This document shows, piece after piece, positions 55,531 through 64,000 of a DNA stretch of 64,000 bases. A program made the translations under genes and the position numbers. Origin of the DNA: Mesorhizobium huakuii (lineage in GTDB: Bacteria > Pseudomonadota > Alphaproteobacteria > Rhizobiales > Rhizobiaceae). The notes beneath the pieces were generated by a model, which saw only the letters and a program-made list of their open reading frames with translations, was not told where the DNA came from and made no database searches. The stretch covers positions 1-64,000 of the forward strand of contig NZ_CP050296.1 in the NCBI RefSeq assembly GCF_014189455.1, read 5' to 3'. Numbering within the stretch: position 1 is the first letter of the stretch; the number at the start of each line of letters is the position of its first letter.

Positions 55531-56721
55531 ATGGCCGGTTTCACCCATCTTTTCATTCCCGGACCGACCAACATCCCCGAACAGGTCCGGCAGGCGATGA
55601 ACCTGCCGATGGAGGACATGCGCGCCGCGTCCTTCCCCGATCTCACTTTGCCGCTGTTCGAGGACATCAAGGCGGTTTTCAAGAACGAGACAGGCCGCGT
55701 CTTCATTTACCCCTCCTCCGGCACCGGCGCCTGGGAAGCGGCGATGACCAATGTGCTCAGCCCAGGCGATCGCGTGCTGATGTCGCGCTTCGGCCAGTTC
55801 TCGCATCTGTGGGTCGACATGGCCGAGCGCCTCGGCTTCGAGGTCGACGTCATCGATTGCGAATGGGGCACCGGCGTGCCGCTCGAGCTCTATGCCGAAC
55901 GGCTGAAGGCGGACAAGACGCATCGCATCAAGGCCGTCTTCTGCACGCAGAACGAGACGGCGACCGGTGTGACCAGCGACGTTGCCGGCTGCCGCGCCGC
56001 GCTCGATGATGCAAACCACCCTGCCCTGCTCTTCGTCGACGGCGTGTCGTCGATCGGCTCGATCGATTTCCGCCAGGAAGAATGGGGCGTCGACTGCGCC
56101 GTCAGCGGCTCGCAGAAAGGTTTCATGCTGCCCGCCGGCCTCGGCTTCCTCTCGGTCAGCAAGAAGGCGCTTGTCGCTTCACGGACCGCCACCCACAGGC
56201 GCTGTTTCTTCTCCTTCGAGGACATGATCCGCGCCAACGATGCCGGCTATTTCCCCTACACGCCGGCGACGCAGCTGCTGCGCGGCCTGCGCGCCTCGCT
56301 TGACCTGATTGCCGAGGAAGGCTTGGACAACATCTTCGCCCGCCATCATCGCCTGGCCGAAGGCGTGCGCAAGGCGGTCGACGCCTGGGGCCTGAAACTC
56401 TGCGCCAAGGCGCCGAAATGGCATTCCGACACGGTCAGCGCCATTCTGGTGCCGGAAGGCATCGACAGCGGCGACGTCGTCAAGCGCGCCTACCGCACCT
56501 ACCAGACCTCGCTCGGCGGCGGCCTCAACAAGGTGATGGGCAAGGTCTTCCGCATCGGCCATCTCGGCTGGCTGAACGAAGTGATGGTGCTCGCTTCGCT
56601 GTCGGCGGCCGAAATGGCGCTGCTCGATTGCGGCGTCAGGCTGGCACCGGGCTCCGGCGTCGGCGCCGCCATCCAGCATTTCCGCGCCTCGGCCGCCGTG
56701 CCGGTCGCCGAAGCCGCCTGA
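55531..56721 (+). CDS. sgaA: Serine-glyoxylate aminotransferase
   Basis: This 396-residue class V PLP aminotransferase makes glycine and hydroxypyruvate from serine and glyoxylate, the first step of carbon recycling in the serine cycle. Signature: N-terminal HLFIPGPTNIPEQVR, YPSSGTGAWEAA for PLP phosphate binding, VDGVSSIGS and the Schiff-base lysine at 196 in SGSQKGFMLP. The ATG follows AGGAGG. Next gene mclA starts twelve bases after the stop. Alanine-glyoxylate aminotransferase is a close relative, but the five-gene context (mclA, mtkA, mtkB, ppc) makes the serine-cycle reading strong. Confidence 0.92.
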   Translation: MAGFTHLFIPGPTNIPEQVRQAMNLPMEDMRAASFPDLTLPLFEDIKAVFKNETGRVFIYPSSGTGAWEAAMTNVLSPGDRVLMSRFGQFSHLWVDMAERLGFEVDVIDCEWGTGVPLELYAERLKADKTHRIKAVFCTQNETATGVTSDVAGCRAALDDANHPALLFVDGVSSIGSIDFRQEEWGVDCAVSGSQKGFMLPAGLGFLSVSKKALVASRTATHRRCFFSFEDMIRANDAGYFPYTPATQLLRGLRASLDLIAEEGLDNIFARHHRLAEGVRKAVDAWGLKLCAKAPKWHSDTVSAILVPEGIDSGDVVKRAYRTYQTSLGGGLNKVMGKVFRIGHLGWLNEVMVLASLSAAEMALLDCGVRLAPGSGVGAAIQHFRASAAVPVAEAA

Positions 56722-56732
56722 GGGAGCCGACG

Positions 56733-57694
56733 ATGAGCCACACCATCAACCACCTCAAGAAACTCCGCCTGCAACGCAGCGAGCTGGCGGTTCCGGGCTC
56801 CAGCCCGGAGATGATCGACAAGGCGGCCAACAGCGCCGCCGACTTCGTCTTCCTCGACATCGAAGACGCGGTCGCCCCGCCCGACAAGGAACGCGCCCGC
56901 AAGAACATCATCCAGGCGCTGAACGACATCGACTGGCGCGCCAAGGGCAAGACCGTCTCGGTGCGCATCAACGGGCTCGACACCCACTACATGTACCGCG
57001 ACGTGGTCGACGTCATGGAACAGGCCGGCGACCGGCTCGACACCATTTTGGTGCCGAAGGTCGGCGTGCCGGCGGATCTCTACATGGTCGAAGCCATGGT
57101 CAACCAGATCGAGATGGCCAAGGGTTACAAGACCCGTGTCGGCCTCGAAGCGCTGATCGAGACCGCGCTCGGCATGGCCAATGTCGAGGCGATTGCCGCG
57201 ACGCCCGGCCGGCTGGAAGCCATGCATTTCGGCGTCGCCGACTATGCGGCGAGCTGCAAGGCGCGCACCGTCAATATTGGCGGCCTCAACCCCGACTATC
57301 CCGGCGACCAGTGGCATTTCGCGCTGTCGCGGATGACGGTTGCCTGCCGCGCCTACGGCCTGCGCGCCATTGACGGGCCGTTCGGCGATTTCTCTGATCC
57401 GGAGGGCTATATCGCCGGCGCCAGGCGCGCCGCGCCCTCGGCATCGAAGGCAAATGGGCGATCCACCCTTCGCAGATCGCGCTTGCCAACGACGTCTTCT
57501 CGCCGCCGGAAAAAGAGGTCACGCGCGCCAGGCGCATTCTCGAAGTGCTGAAGGAGGCCGAGGCGCAGGGCAAGGGAGCGGCCGCACTCGACGGCAAGAT
57601 GATCGACGCCGCGTCGGAACGCATGGCGCGCAACGTTCTGGTGGTCAACGAGGCCATCGAACGCGCCGGCCAGATCCGCATCGCGACGCATTGA
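56733..57694 (+). pseudogene. mclA: L-malyl-CoA/beta-methylmalyl-CoA lyase, with a single-base frameshift
   Basis: The first frame reads MSHTINHLKKLRLQRSELAVPGSS, then DFVFLDIEDAVAPPDKERAR with the Mg-binding acidic pair and VGLEALIETALGMANVEAIA. It loses sense after DPEGYIAGARRAA at about 57434. One extra base at GCCGCGCC restores ALGIEGKWAIHPSQIALANDVFSPPEKEV and continues to TGA 57694, giving 320 residues, the usual length. MclA splits malyl-CoA into acetyl-CoA and glyoxylate. It sits between sgaA and mtkA in the serine-cycle operon. As all other motifs are intact, an indel in the sequence is more likely than a true null allele. Confidence 0.87.
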
Positions 57695-57713
57695 AAGTTA
57701 CGGGAGGACGACA

Positions 57714-58901
57714 ATGGACATCCACGAATATCAGGCCAAGGAACTGCTCGCCCGCCACGGCGTACATGTGCCGCGCGGCGGGCTGGCCTACAGCCCCGAG
57801 CAGGCCACCTACAGGGCGCGCGAGATCGGCGGCAGCAAATGGGTCTTGAAGGCGCAGGTGCACTCCGGCGCCCGCGGCAAGGCCGGCGGCATCAAGCTGT
57901 GCGCCAATGACGAGGAAATCTCCAACGCCGCCGAAGCCATGCTCGGCCGCAAGCTGGTGACCCAGCAGACCGGCCCGCGCGGCAAGCTGATTTCGCGCCT
58001 CTATCTCGAGGAAGCGGTCGACATCGCCCAGGAGCTCTATGTCGGCTTCGTGCTCGACCGCAAGGAAGAGCGCGTCATGATCGTCGCCTCGGCTGCCGGC
58101 GGCATGGAGATCGAGGACATTGTCGAGAAAGAACCCAATTCCATCCTGCGCACATCGGTCGATCCCGGCGTCGGCATGCAGCGCTTTCAGGCGCGCGAGA
58201 TCGCCTTCGGGCTCGGCCTCGACCACAATCTGATCGGCAAGGCGACCGAAACCATCTTCAGCTGCTACCAGGTGTTCCGCGACTACGACGCCTCGATGCT
58301 GGAGATCAATCCGCTGGTGGTGACGCGCGACGGCAATCTGATCGCGCTCGACGCAAAAATGTCGTTCGACGAGAACGCGCTGTTTCGCCGGCCGGAAATC
58401 TCCGAGCTGCGCGACAAGAGCCAGGAAGACCCGCGCGAAACCTTCGCCAGCGATCGCGGCCTCTCCTATGTCGGTCTCGACGGCAATATTGGCTGCATCA
58501 TCAATGGCGCAGGCCTCGCCATGGCGACCATGGACATGATCAAGATCGCCGGCGGCGAACCGGCCAACTTCCTCGACATTGGCGGCGGCGCCTCACCCGA
58601 GCGGGTGGCGAAATTCTTCCGCGCCGTGCTCGGCGACAAGAATGTCGAGACCATCCTGGTCAACATCTTTGCCGGCATCAACCGCTGCGACTGGGTCGCC
58701 GAAGGCGTGATCAAGGCGATACGCGAAGTCGGCGTCAACGTACCGCTGGTGGTGCGGCTCTCCGGCACCAAGGCCGAGGAAGGCCGCCGCATTCTGGCTG
58801 ATTCCGGCGAGGCGGTGATCGTTGCCGACACGCTGGCCGAAGCCGCCGAAAAGGCCGTCGCCGCCTGGCGCGCGGCCGCCAAGAAGAAAAAAGCAGCCTG
58901 A
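57714..58901 (+). CDS. mtkA: Malate thiokinase (malate-CoA ligase) beta subunit
   Basis: This 395-residue protein is of the ATP-grasp succinyl-CoA synthetase beta family. It starts [34 protein letters not shown] binds nucleotide, [20 protein letters not shown] carries the Mg ligands, and [15 protein letters not shown] plus [15 protein letters not shown] bind the phosphate and CoA half. Sequence alone could be SucC, but location after mclA and before an alpha subunit and ppc defines the mtkA place. Malate thiokinase makes malyl-CoA for MclA. The ribosome site GGGAGG precedes the ATG. It ends with a Lys-rich tail. Confidence 0.9.
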   Translation: MDIHEYQAKELLARHGVHVPRGGLAYSPEQATYRAREIGGSKWVLKAQVHSGARGKAGGIKLCANDEEISNAAEAMLGRKLVTQQTGPRGKLISRLYLEEAVDIAQELYVGFVLDRKEERVMIVASAAGGMEIEDIVEKEPNSILRTSVDPGVGMQRFQAREIAFGLGLDHNLIGKATETIFSCYQVFRDYDASMLEINPLVVTRDGNLIALDAKMSFDENALFRRPEISELRDKSQEDPRETFASDRGLSYVGLDGNIGCIINGAGLAMATMDMIKIAGGEPANFLDIGGGASPERVAKFFRAVLGDKNVETILVNIFAGINRCDWVAEGVIKAIREVGVNVPLVVRLSGTKAEEGRRILADSGEAVIVADTLAEAAEKAVAAWRAAAKKKKAA

Positions 58902-58915
58902 GGGAGGTCGAAAAA

Positions 58916-59815
58916 ATGGCAATTCTGCTCAACCGCAGCACCCGGGTCATCGTCCAGGGTTTCACCGGCAAGATCGGCAGCTTTCACGCCGAGGACATGA
59001 AACGCTACGGCACCAAGCTGGTCGGCGGCGTCACACCCGGCAAGGGCGGCCAGAAGCATCTCGGCCTGCCCGTCTTCAACACGGTCAAGGGCGCGGTGCG
59101 CGAGACCCGCGCCGAGGCGAGCATCGTCTTCGTGCCGCCGCCCTTCGCCGCCGACTCGATCATGGAAGCGGCGGATGCCGGCATAAAACTCTGCGTCTGC
59201 ATCACCGACGGCATCCCCTCGCAGGACATGATGCAGGTCAAACGCTACATGCTGCGCTACCGCTACGAGGACCGCATGCGGCTGATCGGCCCGAACTGCG
59301 CCGGCGTCATCACGCCGGGACAGGCGCTGATGGGCATCATGCCGGGCAGCATCTACCTGCCTGGCCGGGTCGGCATCGTCGGCCGCTCCGGCACGCTCGG
59401 CTACGAGGCCGCCTCGCAGATGAAGGCGCTCGGCATCGGCGTGTCGACCAGTGTCGGCATCGGCGGCGACCCGATCAACGGCTCCTCCTTCAAGGACATG
59501 CTGAAGCTGTTCGAGCAGGACGACGAGACCGACGCCGTGGTGATGATCGGCGAGATCGGCGGGCCGCAGGAAGCCGAAGCCGCGATCTGGGCGCGCGACA
59601 ACATGCGCAAGCCGCTGATCGCCTACATTGCCGGCCTCTCCGCCCCGAAAGGCCGCCGCATGGGCCATGCCGGCGCCATCATCTCGGCCTTCGGCGAGTC
59701 GGCGCAGGAAAAGGTCGAAATCCTGAAAGAGGCCGGTGTCGTCATCGTGCCGACGCCTTCCTCCTTCGGCGAGGTCGTTGCCGATACACTGGCGCGGATG
59801 AAGAAGGCGGCGTGA
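58916..59815 (+). CDS. mtkB: Malate thiokinase (malate-CoA ligase) alpha subunit
   Basis: This 299-residue partner of MtkA has the SucD-like fold: CoA-binding Rossmann domain at the N-terminus (VIVQGFTGKIGSFHAEDMKRYGTK, about 11-34), LIGPNCAGVITPG (about 120-132), GRSGTLGYEAASQMKALGIG and the phosphohistidine loop GRRMGHAGAI near residue 251. GTGV-type succinate enzymes are similar, and I rely on the serine-cycle context for the malate assignment. It starts 14 bases after mtkA behind GGGAGG. A 180-base gap with no convincing gene separates it from ppc. Confidence 0.9.
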   Translation: MAILLNRSTRVIVQGFTGKIGSFHAEDMKRYGTKLVGGVTPGKGGQKHLGLPVFNTVKGAVRETRAEASIVFVPPPFAADSIMEAADAGIKLCVCITDGIPSQDMMQVKRYMLRYRYEDRMRLIGPNCAGVITPGQALMGIMPGSIYLPGRVGIVGRSGTLGYEAASQMKALGIGVSTSVGIGGDPINGSSFKDMLKLFEQDDETDAVVMIGEIGGPQEAEAAIWARDNMRKPLIAYIAGLSAPKGRRMGHAGAIISAFGESAQEKVEILKEAGVVIVPTPSSFGEVVADTLARMKKAA

Positions 59816-59995
59816 TGGCCGATCGGGCGAAGGCCGCATGGCGCAAGACGTGAAGTCTGTCCCAGCGGCACCGCAGCCGCTGGAGGACGTCGTGCTGTTG
59901 CCCGACCGCCTTCTTCGAGGGTCACCCGGTCCCCGATTGGGTCGCCCGGCAGCCGGCGCTGCCCTCGAAACAGGGCGCGGCTATAGCAGCAATCG

Positions 59996-62701
59996 ATGCG
60001 GACAGATCAGGAAAGCAGTTTGGAACAGAGCCGACGCATCAACTTTCGTGAGGACGAGCGCAGCCTTTTGTTGCGCCTGCTGCTGCAGGTCGCAAGCGCG
60101 CGTGAGCCCGAGATCGCCGCCGTTCTGACCGGACGCAGGTCGCTTGTCTCCCTCGCCCCGGAGCAGCGCATCCCGGCACTTCAGGCGAGCGGCGTATGGT
60201 TCCAGTTGCTGGCGATTGCGGACGAGTTGCTTGCCATGCGGGCGCGTCGCGAACTCGAACAAGGCGCGGGCTTCGACGAAGTGCCGGGCTCCTTTGCCAG
60301 CGTTGTCGCGCAGATGGCAGCCAATGGCCACTCAGCGCAGGAAGTCCAGGCGACGCTCAATGAGCTTTGCGTCGGCCCGACCATGACCGCGCACCCGACC
60401 GAGGCCAAACGCGTCACGGTGCTGGAGATCCACCGCCGTATCTATCGCAAGCTGACCGAGCTCGATCAGCCGCGCTGGGCGCCGCGCGAACGCGACCTGT
60501 TGATCGCCGATCTGGAAAGCGAGATCGAGCTTCTGTGGATGACGGGCGAGTTGCGACTTGAGCGCCCGACTGTCGAACGCGAAATCGCCTGGGGGCTGCA
60601 TTTCTTTCGCGAAGTCATCGTCGAGGCAACGCCGCAGCTCTATGGCAAGCTTCAAGGCGCCTTCGAGCGTCACTATCCGGGAGAGCCGATCAGAATTCCC
60701 TCCTTCATGCGCTATGCCTCGTGGATCGGCGGCGATCGCGATGGCAATCCCAATGTGACGGCCGCGGTCACAGCCCATGCCGTGACCGAATACCGCGATA
60801 CCGCCATGGGTTGGTATCTGACGCAGGTGCAGCGGCTGGTGACGGTGCTCAGCGCCAGCTCGAATGTCGTCGCTCTGCCGACCAGCTTCAAACCGGTGCT
60901 GCAAACCGCGCTCGATAAAAGCGGACAGGCGCACCTGATCGCCGCGCGCAACCCTGACGAACCGCTTCGCCAGTTCGCTTCGGCCTTGCTTGCCCGGCTG
61001 GAGGCCACGCGAAATGGCGGTATGGCGGCGTACCACTCGGCAGAGGCGCTTCGTGCTGATCTGAACGGCCTGTCTTGTGTTCTCGAAGCGATTGGAGGCC
61101 GCGCGGTAGCCAAGCGTTTCGTCCAGCCTCTGCTCTGGCAAGTCGGAAGCTTCGGCTTCCGTACGGTCTCGCTCGACATCCGGCAGAACTCCACGGTGGT
61201 CAACCGGGTGCTGGCCGAGTTGTTTGCGCTGACAAATCCCACCGATCCGGTCGCAGCCGGCACGCCGCAATGGTCGGCGCGCATTCGCGCGGCCATCAGC
61301 CAGGGCGAGCAGCTGGAGATCGACGCAGGCCGGCTCTCGCCTGAAGCAGGTGAACTGCTTTCGACATTCTCTGTCATCCGCGACCATACGTCCGGCTTGG
61401 ATGCCGACGCCGTCGGCTCTTTCGTCCTCAGCATGACCCGCTCGGCCGACGATCTTCTCGCGGTCTATCTGCTGGCGCAATATTGCGGACTTTCAACCTC
61501 GCCCGGTGGCGGCACAATCAGGCTGCGGATCGTGCCATTGTTCGAGACCATCGCTGATCTACAGGCCGCCCCTGGCATCCTGAATGATTTGCTCGGCGTT
61601 TCGCTGGTGAGACGGACGGTGCGAGATTTCGGCGCGCGCCAGGAAATCATGCTTGGCTATTCAGATTCCAACAAGGACGGCGGTTTCCTCGCGTCCAATT
61701 GGGAACTGGCAAAAGCGCAAAAGCGCCTCGCTGCCGTCGGGCACAAGCACAAGGTCAGGATCAGTTTCTTCCACGGTCGCGGCGGCTCTGTCAGCCGTGG
61801 CGGCGCACCGACCGGCCGGGCGATCGCGGCGCAGCCCGAAGGCACTGTCGCTGGAATCATGCGGGTGACCGAGCAGGGCGAGGTCGTATCGTCGAAATTC
61901 GCCAATCGCGGCACCGGCCTCAACCAGCTCGAGATTCTCGCCGCCGGCGTGCTGGCCCACAGTGTCGGATCGCCCGGTGATGTCGAGCCGAAGGAAGCGC
62001 CGGAGTTCAATGAAGCGCTGGAAGCGCTGGCAGGCATGTCGCAGGCATCCTATGCCGGGCTGATGGCTGAGCCTGGCTTCCTCGATTATTTCAACCAGGC
62101 GAGCCCGGTCGCGGAACTGGCGCTCCTGAAAATGGGCTCACGGCCGGAGCGCCGTTTCGGCGCCAGCGGTATTGCCGACCTGCGCGCCATTCCATGGGTG
62201 TTCGCCTGGAGCCAGAACCGTCATCTGCTGACCGGCTGGTATGGCATCGGCAGCGCGCTCAGCGCTTTCGTCACGGTGCGCGGCGAGGCCGGGCGCGAGC
62301 TTTTGGCGCGCATGTTCGAGCACTCGCGCTTCTTCCGCCTGATCGTCGACGAGGCCGAAAAGACGCTTTACCAGTCCGACATGGAGATCGCTCAGCTCTA
62401 CGCCCGCCTGGTGTCCGACAGCGATGCGGCTCGACGGATCTACGCCCGCATCGCCGCCGAATACGAGCTGACGCGGCGCCTGATTGGTGACCTCACGGGA
62501 GGCGATCTCTCCGCGCGCTTTCCAATGTTCAAGCGGCGCTTCGACAATCTGCGGCGACAGATGGATGATATTCACCGGCTGCAGGTCGATCTGTTGCGTG
62601 AAGTTCGGACAAACACCGGGACAGTAGATCAAAAGCGAGCCACTGACGCTCTGCTCGTATCGATCAATTGCATCTCGGCCGGCCTTGGGTGGACGGGATA
62701 G
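59996..62701 (+). CDS. ppc: Phosphoenolpyruvate carboxylase
   Basis: This is a 901-residue bacterial PEP carboxylase. Catalytic His133 lies in TAHPTEAKR, followed by IGGDRDGNPNV, MLGYSDSNKDGGFLASNW, FFHGRGGSVSRGGAP (glycine-rich substrate loop) and the C-terminal tetrameric tail ISCISAGLGWTG-like ending. It fixes bicarbonate onto PEP to give oxaloacetate, which in the serine cycle is reduced to malate for MtkAB. The ATG at 59996 has a weak ribosome site and comes 180 bases after mtkB; transcription together with the operon is likely but not proven. The length is normal and no key residue is missing. Confidence 0.95.
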   Translation: MRTDQESSLEQSRRINFREDERSLLLRLLLQVASAREPEIAAVLTGRRSLVSLAPEQRIPALQASGVWFQLLAIADELLAMRARRELEQGAGFDEVPGSFASVVAQMAANGHSAQEVQATLNELCVGPTMTAHPTEAKRVTVLEIHRRIYRKLTELDQPRWAPRERDLLIADLESEIELLWMTGELRLERPTVEREIAWGLHFFREVIVEATPQLYGKLQGAFERHYPGEPIRIPSFMRYASWIGGDRDGNPNVTAAVTAHAVTEYRDTAMGWYLTQVQRLVTVLSASSNVVALPTSFKPVLQTALDKSGQAHLIAARNPDEPLRQFASALLARLEATRNGGMAAYHSAEALRADLNGLSCVLEAIGGRAVAKRFVQPLLWQVGSFGFRTVSLDIRQNSTVVNRVLAELFALTNPTDPVAAGTPQWSARIRAAISQGEQLEIDAGRLSPEAGELLSTFSVIRDHTSGLDADAVGSFVLSMTRSADDLLAVYLLAQYCGLSTSPGGGTIRLRIVPLFETIADLQAAPGILNDLLGVSLVRRTVRDFGARQEIMLGYSDSNKDGGFLASNWELAKAQKRLAAVGHKHKVRISFFHGRGGSVSRGGAPTGRAIAAQPEGTVAGIMRVTEQGEVVSSKFANRGTGLNQLEILAAGVLAHSVGSPGDVEPKEAPEFNEALEALAGMSQASYAGLMAEPGFLDYFNQASPVAELALLKMGSRPERRFGASGIADLRAIPWVFAWSQNRHLLTGWYGIGSALSAFVTVRGEAGRELLARMFEHSRFFRLIVDEAEKTLYQSDMEIAQLYARLVSDSDAARRIYARIAAEYELTRRLIGDLTGGDLSARFPMFKRRFDNLRRQMDDIHRLQVDLLREVRTNTGTVDQKRATDALLVSINCISAGLGWTG

Positions 62702-62769
62702 GCTCGGTTTTTGCCAAGCCGTGGTCGTTCAAGGCACCTACAGCGCATCGCTTTCGGCGGCAAAGGGCT

Positions 62770-62935
62770 GGCGCACGAGGGAGAGCCGGCGATCGGCGTC
62801 ACCCTTGCCGGGCGCCGCTCGCCGAGAATTGAAACCTCCAGCGCCGTGCCGGGCGGGCCAAGCCCCAACGGCAGCAGCGCCGATGCCATGTCATGGCCAA
62901 ACGCGGTGGGGAGTAACCTGCCGCCTGAAGCGTCA
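62770..62935 (-). pseudogene. Remnant of a GcvT/dimethylglycine-dehydrogenase C-terminus
   Basis: On the minus strand one frame reads TAFGHDMASALLPLG, then TALEVSILGERRPARVTP, which is the characteristic end of folate-binding aminomethyltransferase-domain proteins (compare GHDLGK...GTxLEVxILGERRPARV). The upstream part of the gene is absent: the DUF302 gene ends at 62944, and no homologous sequence continues beyond it. The tail after PARV is also degenerate. This is a stranded fragment, probably of an ancestral sarcosine or dimethylglycine enzyme gene. Confidence 0.6.
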
Positions 62936-62943
62936 TCACGAGC

Positions 62944-63438
62944 TTAGTGCGCGCATTCGCGTAACAAGGTTGTGATTTTCACATCAAGATCGCGGGCGAC
63001 GGCAAGAGCCTCCAAACTGCCATAAGGGAGCAGACAACTCTCCATTTTGTCGTAGGAGACATGCACGCCATCGGAACGTTCATCAACAAGGACTGTGACT
63101 GGCGCGTAAGATCCAGCATCGGGAACGTGCCTGACCATTTCTTTCATGATGAGTGGATTGCCCACCAGGAATCGCATGCTTCTTGGAGAGTCGAATCCAG
63201 TTTCCCGGCGCAGAATGGCGCCCAGGTCGAATTCCGCGAAGAGCATGAGACCTGTGCGGCCGAGGCCGCTTTGTACAACGCGCTCCAATTCCGGAAAGGA
63301 ATTTGCAGCCCTCGTCGCCTTGAAAAACTCGACCATGTCAGGTTGCCCGACCGCCGACTTGAGCGCGGCCACAACGGCGTCGAATGGTTTGGAACACGTC
63401 AGGCTGAAACGCTCAACCTCGACCTTTGCGATTGTCAT
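62944..63438 (-). CDS. DUF302-domain protein
   Basis: This 164-residue protein has a DUF302-like alpha/beta domain in its central part: LMLFAEFDLGAILRRE, then FLVGNPLIMKEMVRHVPDAGSYAPVTVLVDE. DUF302 proteins are small, of unknown biochemical role, and often found near metal or redox genes. I chose ATG 63438, which follows GGAG at ideal distance; an in-frame ATG at 63462 adds eight residues. It is on the minus strand with the alpha/beta hydrolase 68 bases upstream and could form a unit with it. Neighbouring base composition is somewhat lower in GC than the window average. Confidence 0.72.
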   Translation of the reverse strand: MTIAKVEVERFSLTCSKPFDAVVAALKSAVGQPDMVEFFKATRAANSFPELERVVQSGLGRTGLMLFAEFDLGAILRRETGFDSPRSMRFLVGNPLIMKEMVRHVPDAGSYAPVTVLVDERSDGVHVSYDKMESCLLPYGSLEALAVARDLDVKITTLLRECAH

Positions 63439-63505
63439 TTCTTTCTCCGCAACAGCTCTCATGAATAAAGGTGCGACCGAGCGCGCCGGACTATGCCTCC
63501 GCCGA

Positions 63506-64000
63506 TTACGCTTCCAGGAACGTCCGGACGTGGCTGACGAACAATTCAGGGTACTGAAACAGGGCGCCGTGGCCGGAATCGGGATAGAGGACCAGCTGGG
63601 CGTTGCTTAGAGCCTTGAACATTGCGTAGGCGTTGTCCGCCGGCAGCATGGTGTCGTGGCTGCCGCTGACCACAAGGGCGGGCTGATGGATGGCGCGCAG
63701 AAGAGCGTGCTCGGGATCTGGTGTGGCGCACCAGGTAATAAGCGCCTTGGCCTGTGGATCCGTCACCGTGCTGCCGTTATCGGTATCCCGATCTTCCTTA
63801 CGCACCTTCGCCCGCTTCAGAAACGCTCGGCCGGCCGACTGGCTGGCGGACGACTTCGTGAAGAACAGCGGCAGGCGAACGTCCGGCGCCTCGGTTTGGG
63901 AAAACGCGTCCTGCAGAACCGCCAACAGGTGTTCCTCTCCGCCTTTCGGAGCGGTGCCGACGAGGATGAGCTTGCGGACCAGCGTCGCGTGCTCGGCTGC
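63506..64000 (-). CDS. Alpha/beta hydrolase, 5' part outside the window
   Basis: This is the C-terminal 164 residues of an alpha/beta hydrolase; the frame is open to base 64000 and the N-terminus with the nucleophile elbow lies beyond it. Visible are LVRKLILVGTAPKGG (strand after the nucleophile helix), PALVVSGSHDTMLPADNAYAMFK with the catalytic Asp, and PDSGHGALFQYPELF with the catalytic His. The pattern resembles non-heme haloperoxidase/esterase-like members. The DUF302 gene follows downstream. Substrate unknown. Confidence 0.8.
   Translation of the reverse strand, partial: AAEHATLVRKLILVGTAPKGGEEHLLAVLQDAFSQTEAPDVRLPLFFTKSSASQSAGRAFLKRAKVRKEDRDTDNGSTVTDPQAKALITWCATPDPEHALLRAIHQPALVVSGSHDTMLPADNAYAMFKALSNAQLVLYPDSGHGALFQYPELFVSHVRTFLEA

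Noticed and set aside
57714..59815. Annotation as TCA-cycle succinyl-CoA synthetase (sucCD)
   Set aside because: Sequence motifs fit both, but placement between mclA and ppc after sgaA is the malate thiokinase arrangement; no sucAB or mdh genes adjoin.
59838..60128. A 96-codon plus-strand ORF between mtkB and ppc
   Set aside because: Runs into ppc in the wrong frame and has no ribosome site or recognisable features.
62711..62947. A 78-codon plus-strand ORF after ppc
   Set aside because: No ribosome site or family; the opposite strand shows a recognisable GcvT-type remnant instead.

Overview
The window looks like chromosomal DNA of a Mesorhizobium-type alphaproteobacterium (Hyphomicrobiales/Phyllobacteriaceae). 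It has high GC and dense, overlapping operons. It carries thiCOSGED under a TPP riboswitch, a cbtBA-cobPO block under a cobalamin riboswitch, soxBDAG, an sgaA-mclA-mtkAB-ppc serine-cycle block, and short palindromic intergenic repeats of the kind common in rhizobia. I see no tRNA, rRNA, CRISPR array, insertion sequence or phage gene.

Layout. 1-5306: thiamine synthesis operon on the minus strand (promoter, TPP riboswitch, thiC, thiO, thiS, thiG, then one frame encoding ThiE and ThiD). 5371-13262: minus-strand envelope-glycan block: HAD-UbiA prenyl-phosphate phosphoribosyltransferase-like protein, DprE1-like FAD oxidase, SMR-type small transporter, sugar epimerase, class III aminotransferase, GT-C-like membrane protein and FkbM methyltransferase. 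13489-18335: small secreted protein, AraC regulator, NmrA-like reductase, large MscS-type channel. 18478-33718: methyl-group oxidation region: heterotetrameric sarcosine oxidase soxBDAG, an exporter, a nitroreductase, an XRE-cupin regulator, then two dimethylglycine-dehydrogenase-like proteins flanking a homocysteine methyltransferase and an aminotransferase. 33865-41928: a seven-gene minus-strand operon (NMT1/THI5-like ABC importer, cytosine-deaminase-like amidohydrolase, FAD oxidase, two quinone reductases) divergent from a Rid-family protein and a creatininase-family amidohydrolase. 41929-47154: cobalamin genes with a tyrosine-phosphatase-like gene fused into the cobC operon. 47263-54360: Rieske oxygenase, MFS protein, membrane acyltransferase-like protein, ICMT-like methyltransferase, MerR regulator, a lower-GC secreted protein, MgtE. 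54787-62701: pseudo-receiver LuxR regulator and the serine-cycle genes. 62770-64000: a decayed GcvT-type fragment, a DUF302 protein and a truncated alpha/beta hydrolase.

How it fits together. Much of the window handles methyl and one-carbon units. The Rieske oxygenase (betaine-type candidate), the dimethylglycine dehydrogenases and sarcosine oxidase would strip N-methyl groups onto folate, the methyltransferase would pass methyls to homocysteine, and the serine-cycle enzymes could assimilate C1 plus CO2. This link is inference; glyA, hprA, mtdA and fch are not in the window.

Caution. Six genes show a single-base frameshift at a short homopolymer or doubled base (about 6604, 9078, 13183, 13998, 47939 and 57434). 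Each is repaired to a full-length protein by one base, so they look more like sequencing/assembly indels than decay. The same caveat applies to the ThiE-ThiD fusion.
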